Shown in pieces: positions 47,040 through 59,559 of a stretch of DNA of 64,000 bases. The DNA is taken from the NCBI GenBank assembly GCA_015680685.1, contig MNCI01036755.1, forward strand, positions 215,889 through 279,888. The letters run 5' to 3'. Source of the stretch: Gnetum montanum. Lineage: Eukaryota; Streptophyta; Gnetopsida; Gnetales; Gnetaceae. A program made the position numbers and the translations under genes. The notes under the pieces were generated by a model that did no database searches, was not told where the DNA came from, and was given only the letters and a program-made list of their open reading frames with translations. Position 1 is the stretch's first letter. The number at the start of each line of letters is the position of its first letter.

Positions 47040-48599
47040 AAATGTGAATAGTGCATGTAAAAAGTAAATAGAAATACATGTAGTGTATTTCAAATAGAAC
47101 GTAAACAGGATCGTAAACAGAATATAAGAAAAACATAAACTAAATGTAGTAAGAATAATGTAAATAGAATGTAAACTAAATATAAAATAGAGTTGGAAAT
47201 AATGATTTGTTGGCAAAACAAATAGAATTGTATTGCGTAGAAAAAAGGTATGCACCAGTCAAAGCGTAGCTGCATGTGTGGATGGTAGGTCAAGCACCTA
47301 GCCCCGAGTGATGTGATGTGAGGTGATGATGTGATGTGATGTATATGAGAAGTACTTGGATGCCAGGAGTTAAGTGTTCCAAGCACCCAAGGATTGTTTG
47401 TTCTGTATGTTCTCAGAATTGCCAACGTCTCCAATTGCCAACCCCCTCTTTCCCTCTGTCCATTCATGTGAATTGACAGGGTATTTAAAGGGCTGGGCTA
47501 GGCTTAGGTGCAAAATTCTAGAATGGAATCAATGGTTGGGATTTAACAAGAAATTGATCCAGTGACATGTGTCCAATGGACAGTTTTACACGAGTTGGAT
47601 GTGTGTTGGCAAGCTATGTTCTTAACCAAATACATTGCATTTTACAGCTCGTGGGTTACTCAAGCCCATGAAAGTACATTTAATTTAGACCATGAGGGCC
47701 AGTGATACCCGCAAATGGGGATTTACAATGAAATGAACAACAAGAGAAATTCAACCTGGTGCGCTTGACCATGGATTGAGTGCTGTGGGATGTTGAGATG
47801 TCGATTTGAGGTTGTTCGAGGCATCTCTGTTTAACCAGGGCTTTCAATGTGAGTTGATGTGCCTTCAGAGTCGAGTTCACCTTTAGTGTAAGTTAATTTG
47901 TGGTCACGCTACACTCATGCCCAGCGTGACCTCCATCATGTGTCTAGTGTCCAGCATGCCCAACGTCTAGCATGGCCGACGTGTGGACGCTGCACTCACG
48001 CCCAGCGTGATCTCCAGCGTGAGTGAAGAAAATTTGATTTTTTACACCAAATTTTGATTTTTGAAGCTTGTGACTACTGCCTAGATGTGTTTAACTTTGG
48101 AATCTGGAATTTGAGCTTGGATTTGAGTGGTTTTGAGTAGGTCATACTGGCTATTTTGGGTAGGTAACATTGTGGTCATTTTGGGTAGGTCATGTTGTGG
48201 TCACGGTGTAGCGTGACCACAGCGTAACCTGCAGTGTCACCTGCAAACACCTATGAAAACTTGAAATTTTCTAACTTTTGGAACTAGAATTTTCTGGAGG
48301 TTCTGGAAGATGAAGTTGGAGGTTGTAGATGCTGAGCCCAAGGATGCCCAAGGATGCCCTGCATGTTCGAAATCAAGTCATTTTGAGTCGATTTGGAGAC
48401 TATTTGGAGTTGTGAAAGTTGGTCATGCTGGAGTTCATGCTGCAGTGTGAGTGTAGCATGACCATAGCATCCAGCATCAGTGTGAGTTTCCAAGTCAGCT
48501 TGAACTCCATGCCTTAGCCAAATTTTATCTCCAAAACGTTGAAAGGACTTGAGTCGTTTCCATTTCAAAGTGCTAGGCTAAAATTAGTGGTGTTTCATT
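47040..48599 (-). repeat. Element O 3' LTR
   Basis: On the - strand it starts TGAAACACCACTAATTTTAG right after the purine tract AAGAAAGAGGGGTCAA (48600-48615). Element D starts with the same TGAAACACC. A TTTAAATAC box lies at 47490-47481. Upstream of it, 47905-48500 is packed with CAGCGTGAC, CTCACGCC, CAGCATG and GTAGCGTGACC words. The lower end is uncertain (about 47043, - strand ATTCACA). Confidence 0.65.
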
Positions 48600-48615
48600 G
48601 ACCCCTCTTTCTTGA

Positions 48616-49829
48616 CGTATGGAGGAATCCACCTGAGAGGCATTGACAAAGAAGTGTAAAACACCATGAACAACTAAGTACTAAGCATTATCTGTCGACC
48701 CTTGGCCGGATGTCATCACACCATTTTTATAAGTACATGGGACTGAGGGAATGTAATTCAAGATGTAGGGGGGATTGGTTGTAACTAGGGTAAGCTAGGA
48801 GTTGTTCAGGGATGATAATTACTCATGTGAAAAAGTTATGTCATTGGTCCTTGTCAACAGCCAAGTTTTTAGTAGTCTCATAACCAATACATAGGAGGTG
48901 CGTTCTTTCGAGAAATGAGACTCTTATAGAGTATTTGCGAAGCCCGCTGTAAATAGCCAAAGCCACGCAATGGTGTGTAAGATGGTCTCTTTGAGACACA
49001 AGTGTAACTATTTTTCAAGACAATTGTCTTCTTACCAGGGGCTTGAATGAGAATGGCTAATAGTCTTTTGTTTATGATGTTAACAGGGTCATAAAGACCT
49101 TCTAGTGCATTTCACTCTTTGACCCTTTTGTTTACTTTTTCTTTTCTTGTTTTCTTATTTTTTTCTTCTTTCATTTTGTTTTTTCTCCATTCTTATCTTT
49201 GTTTTTCTTTTATTTTATTTTATTGGTCTTTTTGAAAGAACTTGCTTTTTGTGTTGTGCTCGTGTTTGAGTGCTTGTATTTTGCATCATGTACTATGCAC
49301 TGTGTTTTGCGTTGCAACTACTTAGGGAGTCATAGTGTGCAACAGTGTATCAAGAGTTTTGAAGTGAGTAGAATGTATTAAGGAGGAGTAATTGAATAGG
49401 CTAAGGGGAGCATGATGGGGAAATAGGGGATGTCTCAAGAGTCGAAAATGTACTTATGAATGATTTGATTAACCCAGTTACGTGTGTCAGGAAGAATATG
49501 ATACCTTGTCATCATGATGAAGTGCATCTATGCATGAACACCTCAGGAGTGTCATCCTACAAACACAACTTCAAGAAGAAAAGAAAAACACAAATGAAAT
49601 AGTCAGCTAAGCACTTGAAACAAGGAGATGGAGTTACCAGGTGCAATTTTCAAAGAAAAAAGAATTATGAACAGCATCAGCTTCATTAGTGTCCATGAGA
49701 CAAATCATGCAGAAAGTATTTGTGGAACATGTATAGCTAATTGCAGCAACACATCTTTTCAAGTTTTTGTCTGGTTGTTGATGATGTTGCCAATTTATAG
49801 TCTTAGCGAACTATTGCAAGTTAGTTTCA
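48616..49829. other. Element O spacer between 3' LTR and tandem array
   Basis: About 1.2 kb without supportable coding on either strand. It has a T-rich stretch near 49130-49230. This is non-coding 3' sequence of O. Confidence 0.5.
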
Positions 49830-50730
49830 TGTCGTAACCCCTTGGACGGCGCCAGTTTAGTGTCATAGCGGATGATGCATTGCTAGTTTATAGTTGTAGC
49901 AGAATGTGAAGAGGCATACTAGTTTATAGTCTTAATGGACTCTGGGTGCTAGTTATATGTCATGGCGGATGGATATGGCAATTTAGCATCATACTGGACA
50001 GAGCTCTGTGGTGTCGGTTTATTGTCATGACTTTAGAACATTCTCTGTCGTATCAGTTTTAAGTCATGATGCCAGGACTACTCTGTGGTATCATTTTTAA
50101 GTCATGATGCTAGGACTAGTCTATGGTATTAGTTTTAAGTCATGATGCCAGGATGATTCTGGGGTATCAATTTTAAGTCATGATTCCAGGACTATTCTAT
50201 GGTATTATTTTTAAGTCATGATGCCAGGACTACTTTGTGTTATCTGTTTTAAGTCATGATGCCAGGACTACTCTATGGTATCAGTTTTAAGTCATGATTC
50301 CAGGACTATTCTATGGTATTATTTTTAAGTCATGATGCCAGGACTACTTTGTGGTATCTGTTTTAAGTCATGATGCCAGGACTACTCTGTGGTATCAGTT
50401 TTAAGTTATGATGCCAAGACTACTCTGTGGTATCATTTTTAAGTCATGATGTCAGGACTACTCTGTGGTACCAGTTTTAAGTCATGATGGCAGGACTACT
50501 CTGTGGTACCAGTTTTAAGTCATGATGGCAGGACTACTCTGTGGTACCAGTTTTAAGTCATGATGTCAGGACTACTCTATGGTATCAGTTTTAAGTCATG
50601 ATTCCAAGACTATTCTATGGTATCAATTTTAAGTCATGATGCTAGGACTATTCTGTGGTAGCAGTTTTAAGTCATGATTCTAGGACTACTCTATGGTATC
50701 AGTTTTAAGTCATGATGCCATGACTATGAT
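49830..50730. repeat. 38-bp tandem array downstream of O pol
   Basis: About 18 fairly uniform units (50030-50725). The + strand unit begins AGTTTTAAGTCATGATGCCA, then GGACTACTCTGTGGTATC. The left part (49830-50030) holds older, diverged units built on AGTTTA-GTCAT-GCGGA. It begins about 15 bases after the integrase stop in element sense. A degenerate relative lies at 59560-59880. Confidence 0.9.
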
Positions 50731-50744
50731 GTACCTCAAGTTTG

Positions 50745-51855
50745 TCAAACATAGTACCTTTTCAAGTACAAGTGGTTTGTAGGATTGGCGAACTTGTTTC
50801 CGTCCATGTCAAGAAGTTTGAATGCTCCATTATTGTGTACCTTGGTGACTAAGTAAGGCCCTTCCCAGTTGGTTGAGAATTTATCTCGATGTTCACGGGC
50901 GGCCTTAAGGACTAGATCTTCTTCTTTGATCGAGCATTTATGCAAATCGTGTTTGTGTCATTTCTGCTATTGTTTCTGGTACCATTTGATTTAATCAACT
51001 GTTCGCACACATTCCTCCTATACAAAATCGAGGTCAAAAATGCATAATTCATTGTTTTGACTTTCATGGAGAAGGCCAGAGCTCAATCCACATTGAGGGA
51101 ACCTACAATTCTAAAGGTAAAACAGCTTCAGATCTGTATACAAGACTATATGGAGTTTTGCCTGTGGATGTTTTATGTGTCGTCTGATATGCCCACAATG
51201 CATAGACTAATTGTTCATGCCATTGCTTCTTGCTCTAATTCAACATTTTTTTGAGCACCATGATGACAGTTTTATCTATAGCCTCTACTTGACCATTGCT
51301 TTGTGGGTAGTAAGATGATGAAAATGCATGTTTAATACCCAGACTTTCACAGAGGCTTTTAGTATCTGCACTGTTGAACTGTGGTCCATTGTCGATAATG
51401 ATGGTCATTGGAATACCAAAATAGGTTTCTATTATGAAAGTGCAAATGTGTTTTGAGGTAGTCTTCCTAAGGGGAATAGCTTCTACCCATTTTGTGAAAT
51501 ATTCAGTCGCAGTGATAATAAAGCTATGTCCTGTTGAAGATGATGGTGTTATTGGTCCAATTAAGTCTAAACCCCATTTTTGGAATGGCCATGTGATTTG
51601 TGTTGTATGCATTTTGCTAGGTAGCACATGTATTATATTACCATGCTTTTGGCAAATGTCACTTGTTCTGACCTTGGAGATGCAATCATATTTCATGTGT
51701 GGCCAGTAGTAACCTAAGCGCCTAATCTTTGTTGCCATTGCTTTAGGTGCTATGTGTCCTCCACAAAGTCCTTCATGGATTTGTTCTATGATCGTTTGAC
51801 CATCAATGCTAGTAACACACATTAGCAGAATACCGTCATATGATTTATGACACAA
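50745..51855 (-). pseudogene. Element O integrase
   Basis: The zinc region is GLCGGHIAPKAMATKIRRLG, with ICQKHGN. The core is GLDLIGPITPSSSTGHSFII, then ITATEYFTKW (the first catalytic D is replaced by E), IIDNGPQFNS (second D kept) and GQVEAIDKT (E kept). 51234-50950 is frameshifted. The last segment, 50945-50745 (SIKEEDLVLKAAREHRDKFS, then YLVTKVHNNGAFKLLDMDGN), matches the end of N. It ends at YLKRYYV. Confidence 0.82.
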
Positions 51856-52079
51856 GGTGTCTTCTATTAATGCGTATTGGTGGGGACATTTCTATACGAC
51901 ATATTTTTGAGCATTTGTCAAGTATTGTGGAGGTTCACCTCTTAGAAGGTACTCTTTTATGTCATCGTACCATTCTATTGCATGTGTTGTACTAACGGAT
52001 GCTATAGGTATTTCGTCACGCATATTAATTATAGGTACAGCACAACTTGTTACAGAGCTTGGCAATGCATGGAACATTT

Positions 52080-52475
52080 CGGGTGTCATGTTTAAGGCTA
52101 GTGTGGCAAGTGCATTAGCAATGGTGTTTTCACTTCTAGAGACATGTTGTAAATCTATTTCTACTAATTGTCTCAGCAGATGTTTGGTCAAATCACAATA
52201 TGATTGCAAATGAAGAGCCTTGCATGAGTAAACCTTAGTAACCTGATTAATGACTAATTACGAATCCCCTCGAACTACAAGGTGTGAGATTCCCAAAGTT
52301 AATGCTACTTGAAGGCCTCTAAGAAGATCTTCATATTCTGCCATGTTATTGGTGCAAGGAAAGGTTAAGTGGTAGGAAAAAAGTTGGATTTCTCCATAGG
52401 GGTATGTTAAAATAGCTGTAGCACTTCCTCCTTGATAGGTTAAAGCTCCGTCAAAGTAGAGGATTGCCTCATAGT
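52080..52475 (-). pseudogene. Element O additional RNase H
   Basis: AILYFDGALTYQGGSATAIL, FPCTNNMAEYEDLLRGLQVA, VVRGDS and ENTIANALATLAL give the archaeal-type RNase H of Tat elements, placed after the standard RNase H. One stop follows VVRGDS. Compare element A, where the same kind of domain is upstream of RT. Confidence 0.8.
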
Positions 52476-52639
52476 TATCAGGTACTGTGTCTATACTATT
52501 AACATTATCATCTAGGAATTCGGTGTTTATTGTTGTTTGATCATGTGTCAGCGAGATGGTTAGTTGCGTGACTATTGCTTGACCTTTTGTGGAAGATTGA
52601 GTGACATAGTGCAAGTTAAATTCTATAATCATCACTTTC

Positions 52640-53838
52640 CACCTAGCTAACCTATTCGACTCGTAGATGTTATTAGTGATGGCACGAAGAACATTATGCT
52701 TGCAAATGATGTAAACCTAATTATGGAAGAGATAATGTTGTCATTTCTTCAAGGATAAGATGAGGGAGAGGCATGATTTTTCTACGTTGTTGTATCATTT
52801 TTCATAGGCGATTAATGCATGGCTTAGATAATATATAGGGATCTCAGCTCCATCTTGACATTTTTGACAAAGCATGGATGCAATGGAGGAACCAGAAGTT
52901 GCAAGATAGATGTAGAAAGATTTGTCACTTTGTGGAGGATAAATAGTTGGTAGTTGAGCCAACTCTTGTTTTATGTTTTTGAATACTTCTTGGCATTGTT
53001 GAGTCTATTGGAAATGTGCATTCTTTTGTAATAGATGTTTCATAGGACTCAACTTATCTATCAGCCTTTCAATAAAGCATCTGATGAATTGTAGTCTAAC
53101 TTGGAGGCCACGTAGTTCTGTAAGATTTCTTGATAGTTGCATATTGGTTATTGCTTTAACCTTATCGGGGTCTACATGTATCCCTGTTTTAGAGACTAGG
53201 AAGCCAAGCATTTTTCCTATTTTAACACTAAAGGCACACTTCTTTGGGTTAATCCTAAGATCATATTTGAGACAACATTTAAGCACTACATATAGATCTT
53301 TTGCATGTTGTTCAATATTTTTACATTTGACCACGATGTCATCAACATAATCATTGAGCAAATTGAGCATGTAATTGCTAAATATGTATGTCATTGGTCA
53401 CTAATATGTGGCACCTGCATTTTTAAGACTAAATGGCATTATCGTATAATAGAATATGCCCCAAGGTGTCATGAAATTTGTCCTAAGTTGATGTTCTGGA
53501 TTGATTCTTATTTGATTGTATCTTGAAAATCCATCCATGAAGGACAATAGCACATGCCCAGCAGTCATGTCAATAAGTTGATCAATGCCAGGTAATGGGA
53601 AATCATCTTTTATAGTGGCTACATTGAGATCATGAAAGTTGATGCATATGCGTATACTACCATTCTTCTTAGGAACTACAACAATGTTTGATACCCAATT
53701 GGAATAATTGATGACTCGGATGAAACTGGCTTAATATAGCTTTGTGATTTCAGCGCGGATTGCTAACGGAACTTTGGGTCTAACTTTTCGTGCTTTTTAT
53801 TTCACTGGTTTAATTTTTTCATCAAGAATAATGTTTTG
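52640..53838 (-). pseudogene. Element O RT and standard RNase H
   Basis: RT motifs are NIVVVPKKNGSIRICINFHD, LLSFMDGFSRYNQIRI, FSLKNAGATY and the active site YVDDIVVK (about 53345). The connection reads GFLVSKTGIHVDPDKVKAIT. RNase H follows from about 52930 (KSFYIYLATSGSSIASMLCQ). Several stops are present. The open stretch 53394-53005 covers the palm and thumb part. Confidence 0.82.
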
Positions 53839-54221
53839 TTAGATGATCCAAGGGTCTAGTCCTGGCATGTCTATATACGACCATGCAAACATTTTTATGT
53901 TATCTTTTAACACCTGGATGATGTCGCCTATGAGTTGTGAGTCTATTAAGGCACTCAATTTCAATGTTCTAACTTCACCATTGACTGTGGTAATGGGGAT
54001 TTCAACCAAAGGATCTTCAGTGATATTGTTAGCTTCTAGATCTAGAGTTTTAGCCATGTTTTTAGGCCAGTCTGATGTTTCTTGAGTGGAGGCTATCAAA
54101 TCAGTATAGGTGGATGGATTTAGATCCAAGGATTCTGGGTTGATCACTCTTTCTACATCTCTGTATGGTCCACTGAGAGACAATGTTGAGAGGATGTTGT
54201 TGGTGGCCATGGTGCTTACTC
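53839..54221 (-). pseudogene. Element O RT linker (second pol exon start)
   Basis: Open from the proposed acceptor: GVSTMATNNILSTLSLSG, then DNIKMFAWSYIDMPGLDPWI, the last being the conserved segment before RT. A TAA lies just upstream of the acceptor in this frame, so the frame cannot extend further left without splicing. N has the same linker at 18325. Confidence 0.7.
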
Positions 54222-54239
54222 CTGCCAATTAAAATGGGA

Positions 54240-55640
54240 GTGAAGTAAGAGACACTCCCTCGGTAGGAGAGTTACAAAGTGTAAACGAACATAGTTAAAC
54301 TATGTACTGACAGAATTAGGAGATGCGGTGGAAGTCATGGCAGTTTAAGCCATACCGGGCCAACGTTGACTTGCCATTTGAACTGAGTGCATGCACTATT
54401 TTTAAATTTTAAAATATTTTTAACTTTTAAACTCTATATTTAAATTTTAATTTTCGAGCGGATAATAAGGTCGTGGAGATTTTAAAGTTTTATGAAATTT
54501 TAGATTGTTTCCAAGTGTTTATGTATGTTTATTTATTTTTGTTGATTTTTTGCGCTTTCCTCCTTTGTTCATAAGAAATTTTGGGCCCAATTTTGGGGGA
54601 TTGGAATAACAAGGAAATTTGGGCAAGCATAAGGCAAAGATGTTTGAATAACAACATGTAACCAAAGTAAAGAAGAGGAACTAAAATAAAATGCCCAAAA
54701 TTACATAAATAAATAAAATTAAGTAAATAGGGAGGGATATAAAATGGAATTTTGAGGAAGGAAGCCTCATTTCTGTTAGCGTGAGTTGCTGCAATTTGGA
54801 GGATAGTGTGACCAGAGTGTAGTGCAAGCTAAGGTGTTAGCATCCGCATCAGCATGACCATGGTAGACTAGGGCAAGGGAAAGGCAACCGAGGACAAGGG
54901 GAGGAAGCAGGAAGCCCTAACATTCATAAAGGAGAGTGAAGAGCTCCTTCAACATCTTCCTCAAGTTAGGATTCCAATGTGGAAGAAGTCCCTACACAAG
55001 TAAATTCTTTGTCCCCAAATTTTCTCTAGCATTTCTACAAGTAGCGCTACTTAGGAAGGGAATTTGTGCTTGGGATTTTGGGCTTCTGATTTGGGATTTT
55101 TTGAATCATGTTTTTTTCAGTTTTTTCTAGTTTTTTTGGGTTTCTTGACACAGCTTTCACAGGGTTTGTGACTATGAATTTTGACCTTAGCGTGACCACA
55201 AAAATTTCGGATCTTAAGGGCAACATGATTACAAAATTTTTATTTTTGAAAGTGCAAGAATGGGAAGTATGACTGTGAATTTTTTTTTTTGGTTTTCAAC
55301 CTTCTTGGCAGCATGGATGCAGGGTTTTAGTCTTCCCCTTCTTGTTTCTTAGATTTTAGGGCCTCTTATAGTGTGACTACTGTGGGGAGGTTAACATGAG
55401 CCTAGGTTTTCTCTGTCTACCTTCTTGGCCTTGTGAGCATCTTGCCCTCAGCATGAAAAGTTGATCTATTGTTAGTTCTTGGATTTTTCACTTACCCAAT
55501 GTTTTGATTATGTGTAGGGGATATAAATCTTCTCTCCTTGTTATTGAGCTCGTTGGGGTACTTGCTTGGTTTGGCCCCCTTTGGCCAAACACACCTCCCT
55601 ATGAAATGTGAATTGGACCCCATGTAACATGGTTCCATCC
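54240..55640 (+). promoter_or_regulatory. Upstream region of the antisense gene, with TATA at 55522-55528
   Basis: GATATAAATC (TATA at 55522-55528) lies about 110 bases before the first exon. Upstream, 54776-54863 and 55190-55400 hold AGCGTGACCA, GTGTGACCAGAGTGTAG and GCATGACCATGG words. These are the same type that crowds the U3 of the O LTR. This suggests a second promoter on the strand opposite to the element. Inference only. Confidence 0.45.
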
Positions 55641-58600
55641 CAGGGCTAGTTCATTCTTGTCATTTATACTACAAAATTTTAGTGTTGTCATAAGGTCTCA
55701 TCTAAGTGAACAGATGGCTCATGATATTATTGAGATCGTTCTCCCTAGGGCTACACAAGACATACTAGCCTTCATCACTGATATCGATGAGGGACTTTTT
55801 AGAGTGGAGGGAGGTCTTACTAAGGGTCTTAGATCCACTCTTCCTTTAACCCATGTGTGGGAGCCGCCTACCTATAGTCATTACAACAGCAGCAACACAC
55901 TTTTCCTAGCTCTCTGTGTGCATACCTTATTTCAGAACCCACCCGGGACGATATACAAAGTGGACAGGTATGCTCCTTTGTGCCTTGTGATTTCTATTTA
56001 ATTTTATGTCATCTTCTAAATGTGCATGTTGTTTTCCTATGTAGGCCCCATTTTGATGAACATGTGATGCATGATGATGATGATGGACTTACTTTAGTGC
56101 GCACAACACTAGAGACTTTTATGGCAGGCCTCATTCTTCATGCTGCAGTGTTAGACTAGACCAAGATGGTCCTTATTGCCTCCCACAAGCAATTTTCAAG
56201 AGCCTTTGAGCATTTCCAGGCTTGCGGTTGTTTACATAGGGATTGGTCTCCTAATGGATGAATTCTTCCTCAAAGGATTGATCCTGCGCCCACCTTGCCT
56301 TCACTTGTCACAGATGGTAAGTGACTGCACCTTAGACTCCATTTTCTTTTTTTTTGGTTGCATCATCGTGTGTCACATCCCTTTTCTAACTTTTTCTCTC
56401 TGTGTTTGTCTTTTATAGTAGTCATCCCCCCTGAATAAGTTACTATTACTACAGGGGGTACTGAGGCTATGCTTTTAACAAAGTATGGGGAGGTAGAGCA
56501 ATCACAAAAGTGGTTACAGAAGCAAGCTTCTAATTTGATTATCAGTTATCTCACCTAAGTTGGTTTGATAGACCTATTTACAATGTTGAGTCCTAGCATT
56601 CCAACTACTGAGATGGTTATGATTGTTGACTCTTTCAGTGGTGATACTTCTCATTTTACCACATGGGTTCGGGGAGTGAAGGTATCATTCCACCTAACCA
56701 GTGAGCTTCTTTTCGATCTTTTTGGCGTTCCCATGGATGATGCCACAGTAGTCGTGGATAGGGCAACTAAGGATGGACAAGTCATAAAGGAGCTTGAGTA
56801 GTGGTTGGGTTTGTCTAAGGGTCCCAAGGGATTTTCCATGCGAGAGGATACCCGATCGATGGAAGTGAACTTCTTATATCCTCTCTTTTAGGCATGGGTG
56901 TTTCCCAAATCTCTTTCTCAAGGGAGAATCCTTGGGATTAAGTCTGCCCATGTGATACATGCGGTTTTGGAGACAGGCATGCAATATAATTGGGCACAAT
57001 TTCTAGGTTCTGGCCTTCGTGGAAAAATTATCAGGTTACGTTCAAGCATTCATGCAAAATCCCACTTCACCTTTGCTTTCTTTGTGGGATATCTGCGCAG
57101 GTTTTCTGAATCCTAGTAGTTCATGAGGATAATCGCTACATTTTGAGAGACCATTCACAACTATCCCCCTCTTGGATTCACCACTTATATACCACCACTA
57201 TATCCCAGGATTTGCTGGAAGAGATTGAGGAGTCTGTATCGGTTACTAGTGGAGGTATGATTAGCCGTTCTCATCACTCCCATGACAGCTTGGGATTGGA
57301 ACCACCTAGGCTACAAAGATCTATTAAGAGGGCTAAACACTTAATTAGTGAGACTACTAGAAAGTCAAAGGCACAGGTGAAAAGGAAAGAATGTTCAAAG
57401 GAGCTTACTTCAGATGTGAGACCCCCAAGGGCGAAGAAGATTTGATTTATATTGTCGGTGGAGGGTAAGTGGTTTGTCCTTTTTTTGCTATATATTTTTT
57501 TTGTTTATATTTCTATTGGATGTACCTATGAGTTATATCATACTAACTTTAAGGTTCTGGTGTTATTTCATAGGAAAGGTTGGAGGAGGAGAGAGCGGTC
57601 TTGGCTCATATACCTGAGGAGGAAGGAAAAGAAAAGGAAGTAGTAATTGAGGGAGAAATTCTTGCCACACAAGAGGAGGAGGGGACAAGCAATGTGGGAA
57701 CAAAGCTTACAGAGGCCTTGGAGGCACTTAGGCATTCAAGTGATGAAAGGGATGTCCCTAATGGTTTCTTTAATGGATCTTTGCAGCCTGGTGATCCACA
57801 CATGCTAGATAGCTAAGGTCTTTCTAGTATGCTCTTCTTTAGCTCAATCTATATTCTGCATCTTTTGATTTTTATGTGTTCTTCTTGACTATTTTGACCA
57901 TTTTAGAGTAGATGTTGGAATTCTTGAGGCACCTATGTCTCAAGAAGTGGTATCAGGATCCTAGGTTCCAATTGAAGAAACCTCCCCTGCTCATCCCACA
58001 TCAACTGATCTGTTGAGGCCATGGCTTGAGATGCCAAGAAAAATGGATTTTGTTACAGGCATTGTTAATGAGATGGTCACCCACTTACAAGAAGCCCATC
58101 CTAAACTAGGTGTGTGTACATTACATGTCATGCTAAATGTTTGGTTTTACTGTGTTTCTTTATGTTTATTTTCGATCATGAATAATTTATGTGTGCACTT
58201 GTAAGCGCCAAAATCCAGTGCGATCCTTCTGAAGCCACCCACATTGATTCTCTTCCTGAGTTACTAGGGGATATTGAGTAAGTCCCAGGAAAGATCTATG
58301 ATGCAGTTTCTGGTTGCATCATACAGAATGCCAAGATAATTTGGACCCTAAGGTGTTCGACTGAGGTTCTATGGGATGAGGTTCACACACTGAAGGAGAC
58401 ACTAGCAAAAGAGAGAGAGGAGAAAAGGGATCTCCAATCCCGTTATGACTTTGCTGCTGCTAGGTTGTCTAGTGATAGTACATGGTGCTCATCCGAAGTC
58501 ACCTACACACGTTATTGAATGATTTTGAATAGTAAAGTGCAAGCCACACAGGACTTAGCAGAACAAAAAGTGCAGATAGATTTTTTGAACAGGAAATTTT

Positions 58601-59194
58601 AAGATTGGAAATCCTTTTCTGCCAAAGTACAGAAGTGGGGCCAAGACCAAAAGGACCACAAGCATCAGTATAAGAAATGGCTGAAGGAGGAGTCAGTTGA
58701 ATGTCACCGGGGAGAGATGTTCATCGATGGGTTAGGTTTGTAGCCTTCTTATGACAAGTTTGTCGAGTGCATCGAGGTGGAGGGATCTCCAGAGAGAATG
58801 ATTACCACCACCTCTGGGGATACTACGACAGGAATGTTCTCTCTTGAGTGCCCTACTTGGACCCCGGTGGACAAAGGCAAAGCACTCGTTGGCATTGATC
58901 TTAGCTTGGAGGAGGGTAGGGAAAATGTGCCCAAGAAGGAGATTCTACGGCATTTGGATACCAACTTAGGGCCTTCCTCACTTGTGAGTGTTTTATTGTG
59001 ACATTTATTTTTGTATGCTTTTATTATTTTTATTGCCAATGTTACTAATTTTTCTAATTTTTGTGTTTATGGCTTGCTTTATTACCCTCACCTATTTTGT
59101 TTTGTTTTCTATTTTTTGTTTATAGGGACATGTTAATGATGGAGCTGGCCCTAGTGGATCAGGAGCAAATGATGAAGAGGATATTGGGGACTAG
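55640..59194 (+). pseudogene. Seven-exon gene inside the O intron, antisense to O
   Basis: Exons inferred from GT-AG borders: about 55640-55967, 56045-56316, 56419-57464, 57574-about 57815, 57907-58111, 58206-58983 and 59126-59194 (stop TAG). Joins 1-2 (VDR/PHFDEHV), 2-3 (D/GVVIPPE) and 6-7 (SSL/GHVNDG) keep the frame. Donors such as ATG/GTAAGT and GAGG/GTAAGT are near consensus. The protein has a globular first half (VRGVKVSFHLTSELLFDLFG, WVFPKSLSQGRILGIKSAHV). A basic stretch KRAKHLISETTRKSKAQVKR follows, then an acidic part, and a coiled-coil-like segment (TLKETLAKEREEKRDLQSRY). The tail is Gly/Asp-rich. The first half resembles the plant-transposon-protein domains found as extra ORFs in Tat elements; this match is from memory of the family style. 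Several stops and at least one frameshift (57110-57143) make this copy a pseudogene. The function is unknown. Confidence 0.62.
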
Positions 59195-59559
59195 CCTCAT
59201 CTATGAGCTTTGCATTAGTCATGCTTAAGCCATTAAGTGTTTTTTTTTAGATTTTTGGATGTTTGAAAGAATGTATAAAGACTGATATAATGACCTGGAT
59301 TTAACTACAGAATGAAATGGTTGTGTTCTTTCCTTACTTTGATGTCCCATATATATATATATTTGTTATTTTTCATGTTTTTTATTGTTTTTCTTTTTTT
59401 TCTCTAGTATATGTGTGCAAGTAAATGTAACATAAATTTCTAAAGTGTAAAGTGAAATGTAAGGTAAATGCTTGAAAAAGAAGGCAATGACCATGCAAGA
59501 ATCTAAATTGTAACTTGTAACTTGTAAGTGAAAATTCAATGTACAATGACGGGAGTTCG

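Larger units (their letters stand above)
42628..47040 (+). mobile_element. Element C: Tat/Ogre-like element, 5' LTR and gag only
   Basis: LTR, primer site, leader and gag are homologous to element D over their whole length (for example CTAGATCAAGCGTT and the GATGATCC blocks). The element stops near 47040, where the LTR of O begins on the other strand. The rest was therefore displaced to the right by that insertion and lies outside the window. Stops are frequent and CpG is rare, so it is an older copy than D. Confidence 0.78.

Noticed and set aside
49830-50730. Possible CRISPR-like array
   Set aside because: Units are contiguous at 38 bp with no unique spacers, in plant retrotransposon DNA. 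It is a tandem repeat.
54930-55130. 64-codon + strand frame as first exon of the antisense gene
   Set aside because: It lies about 400 bases upstream of the TATA box and has no counterpart in element N.
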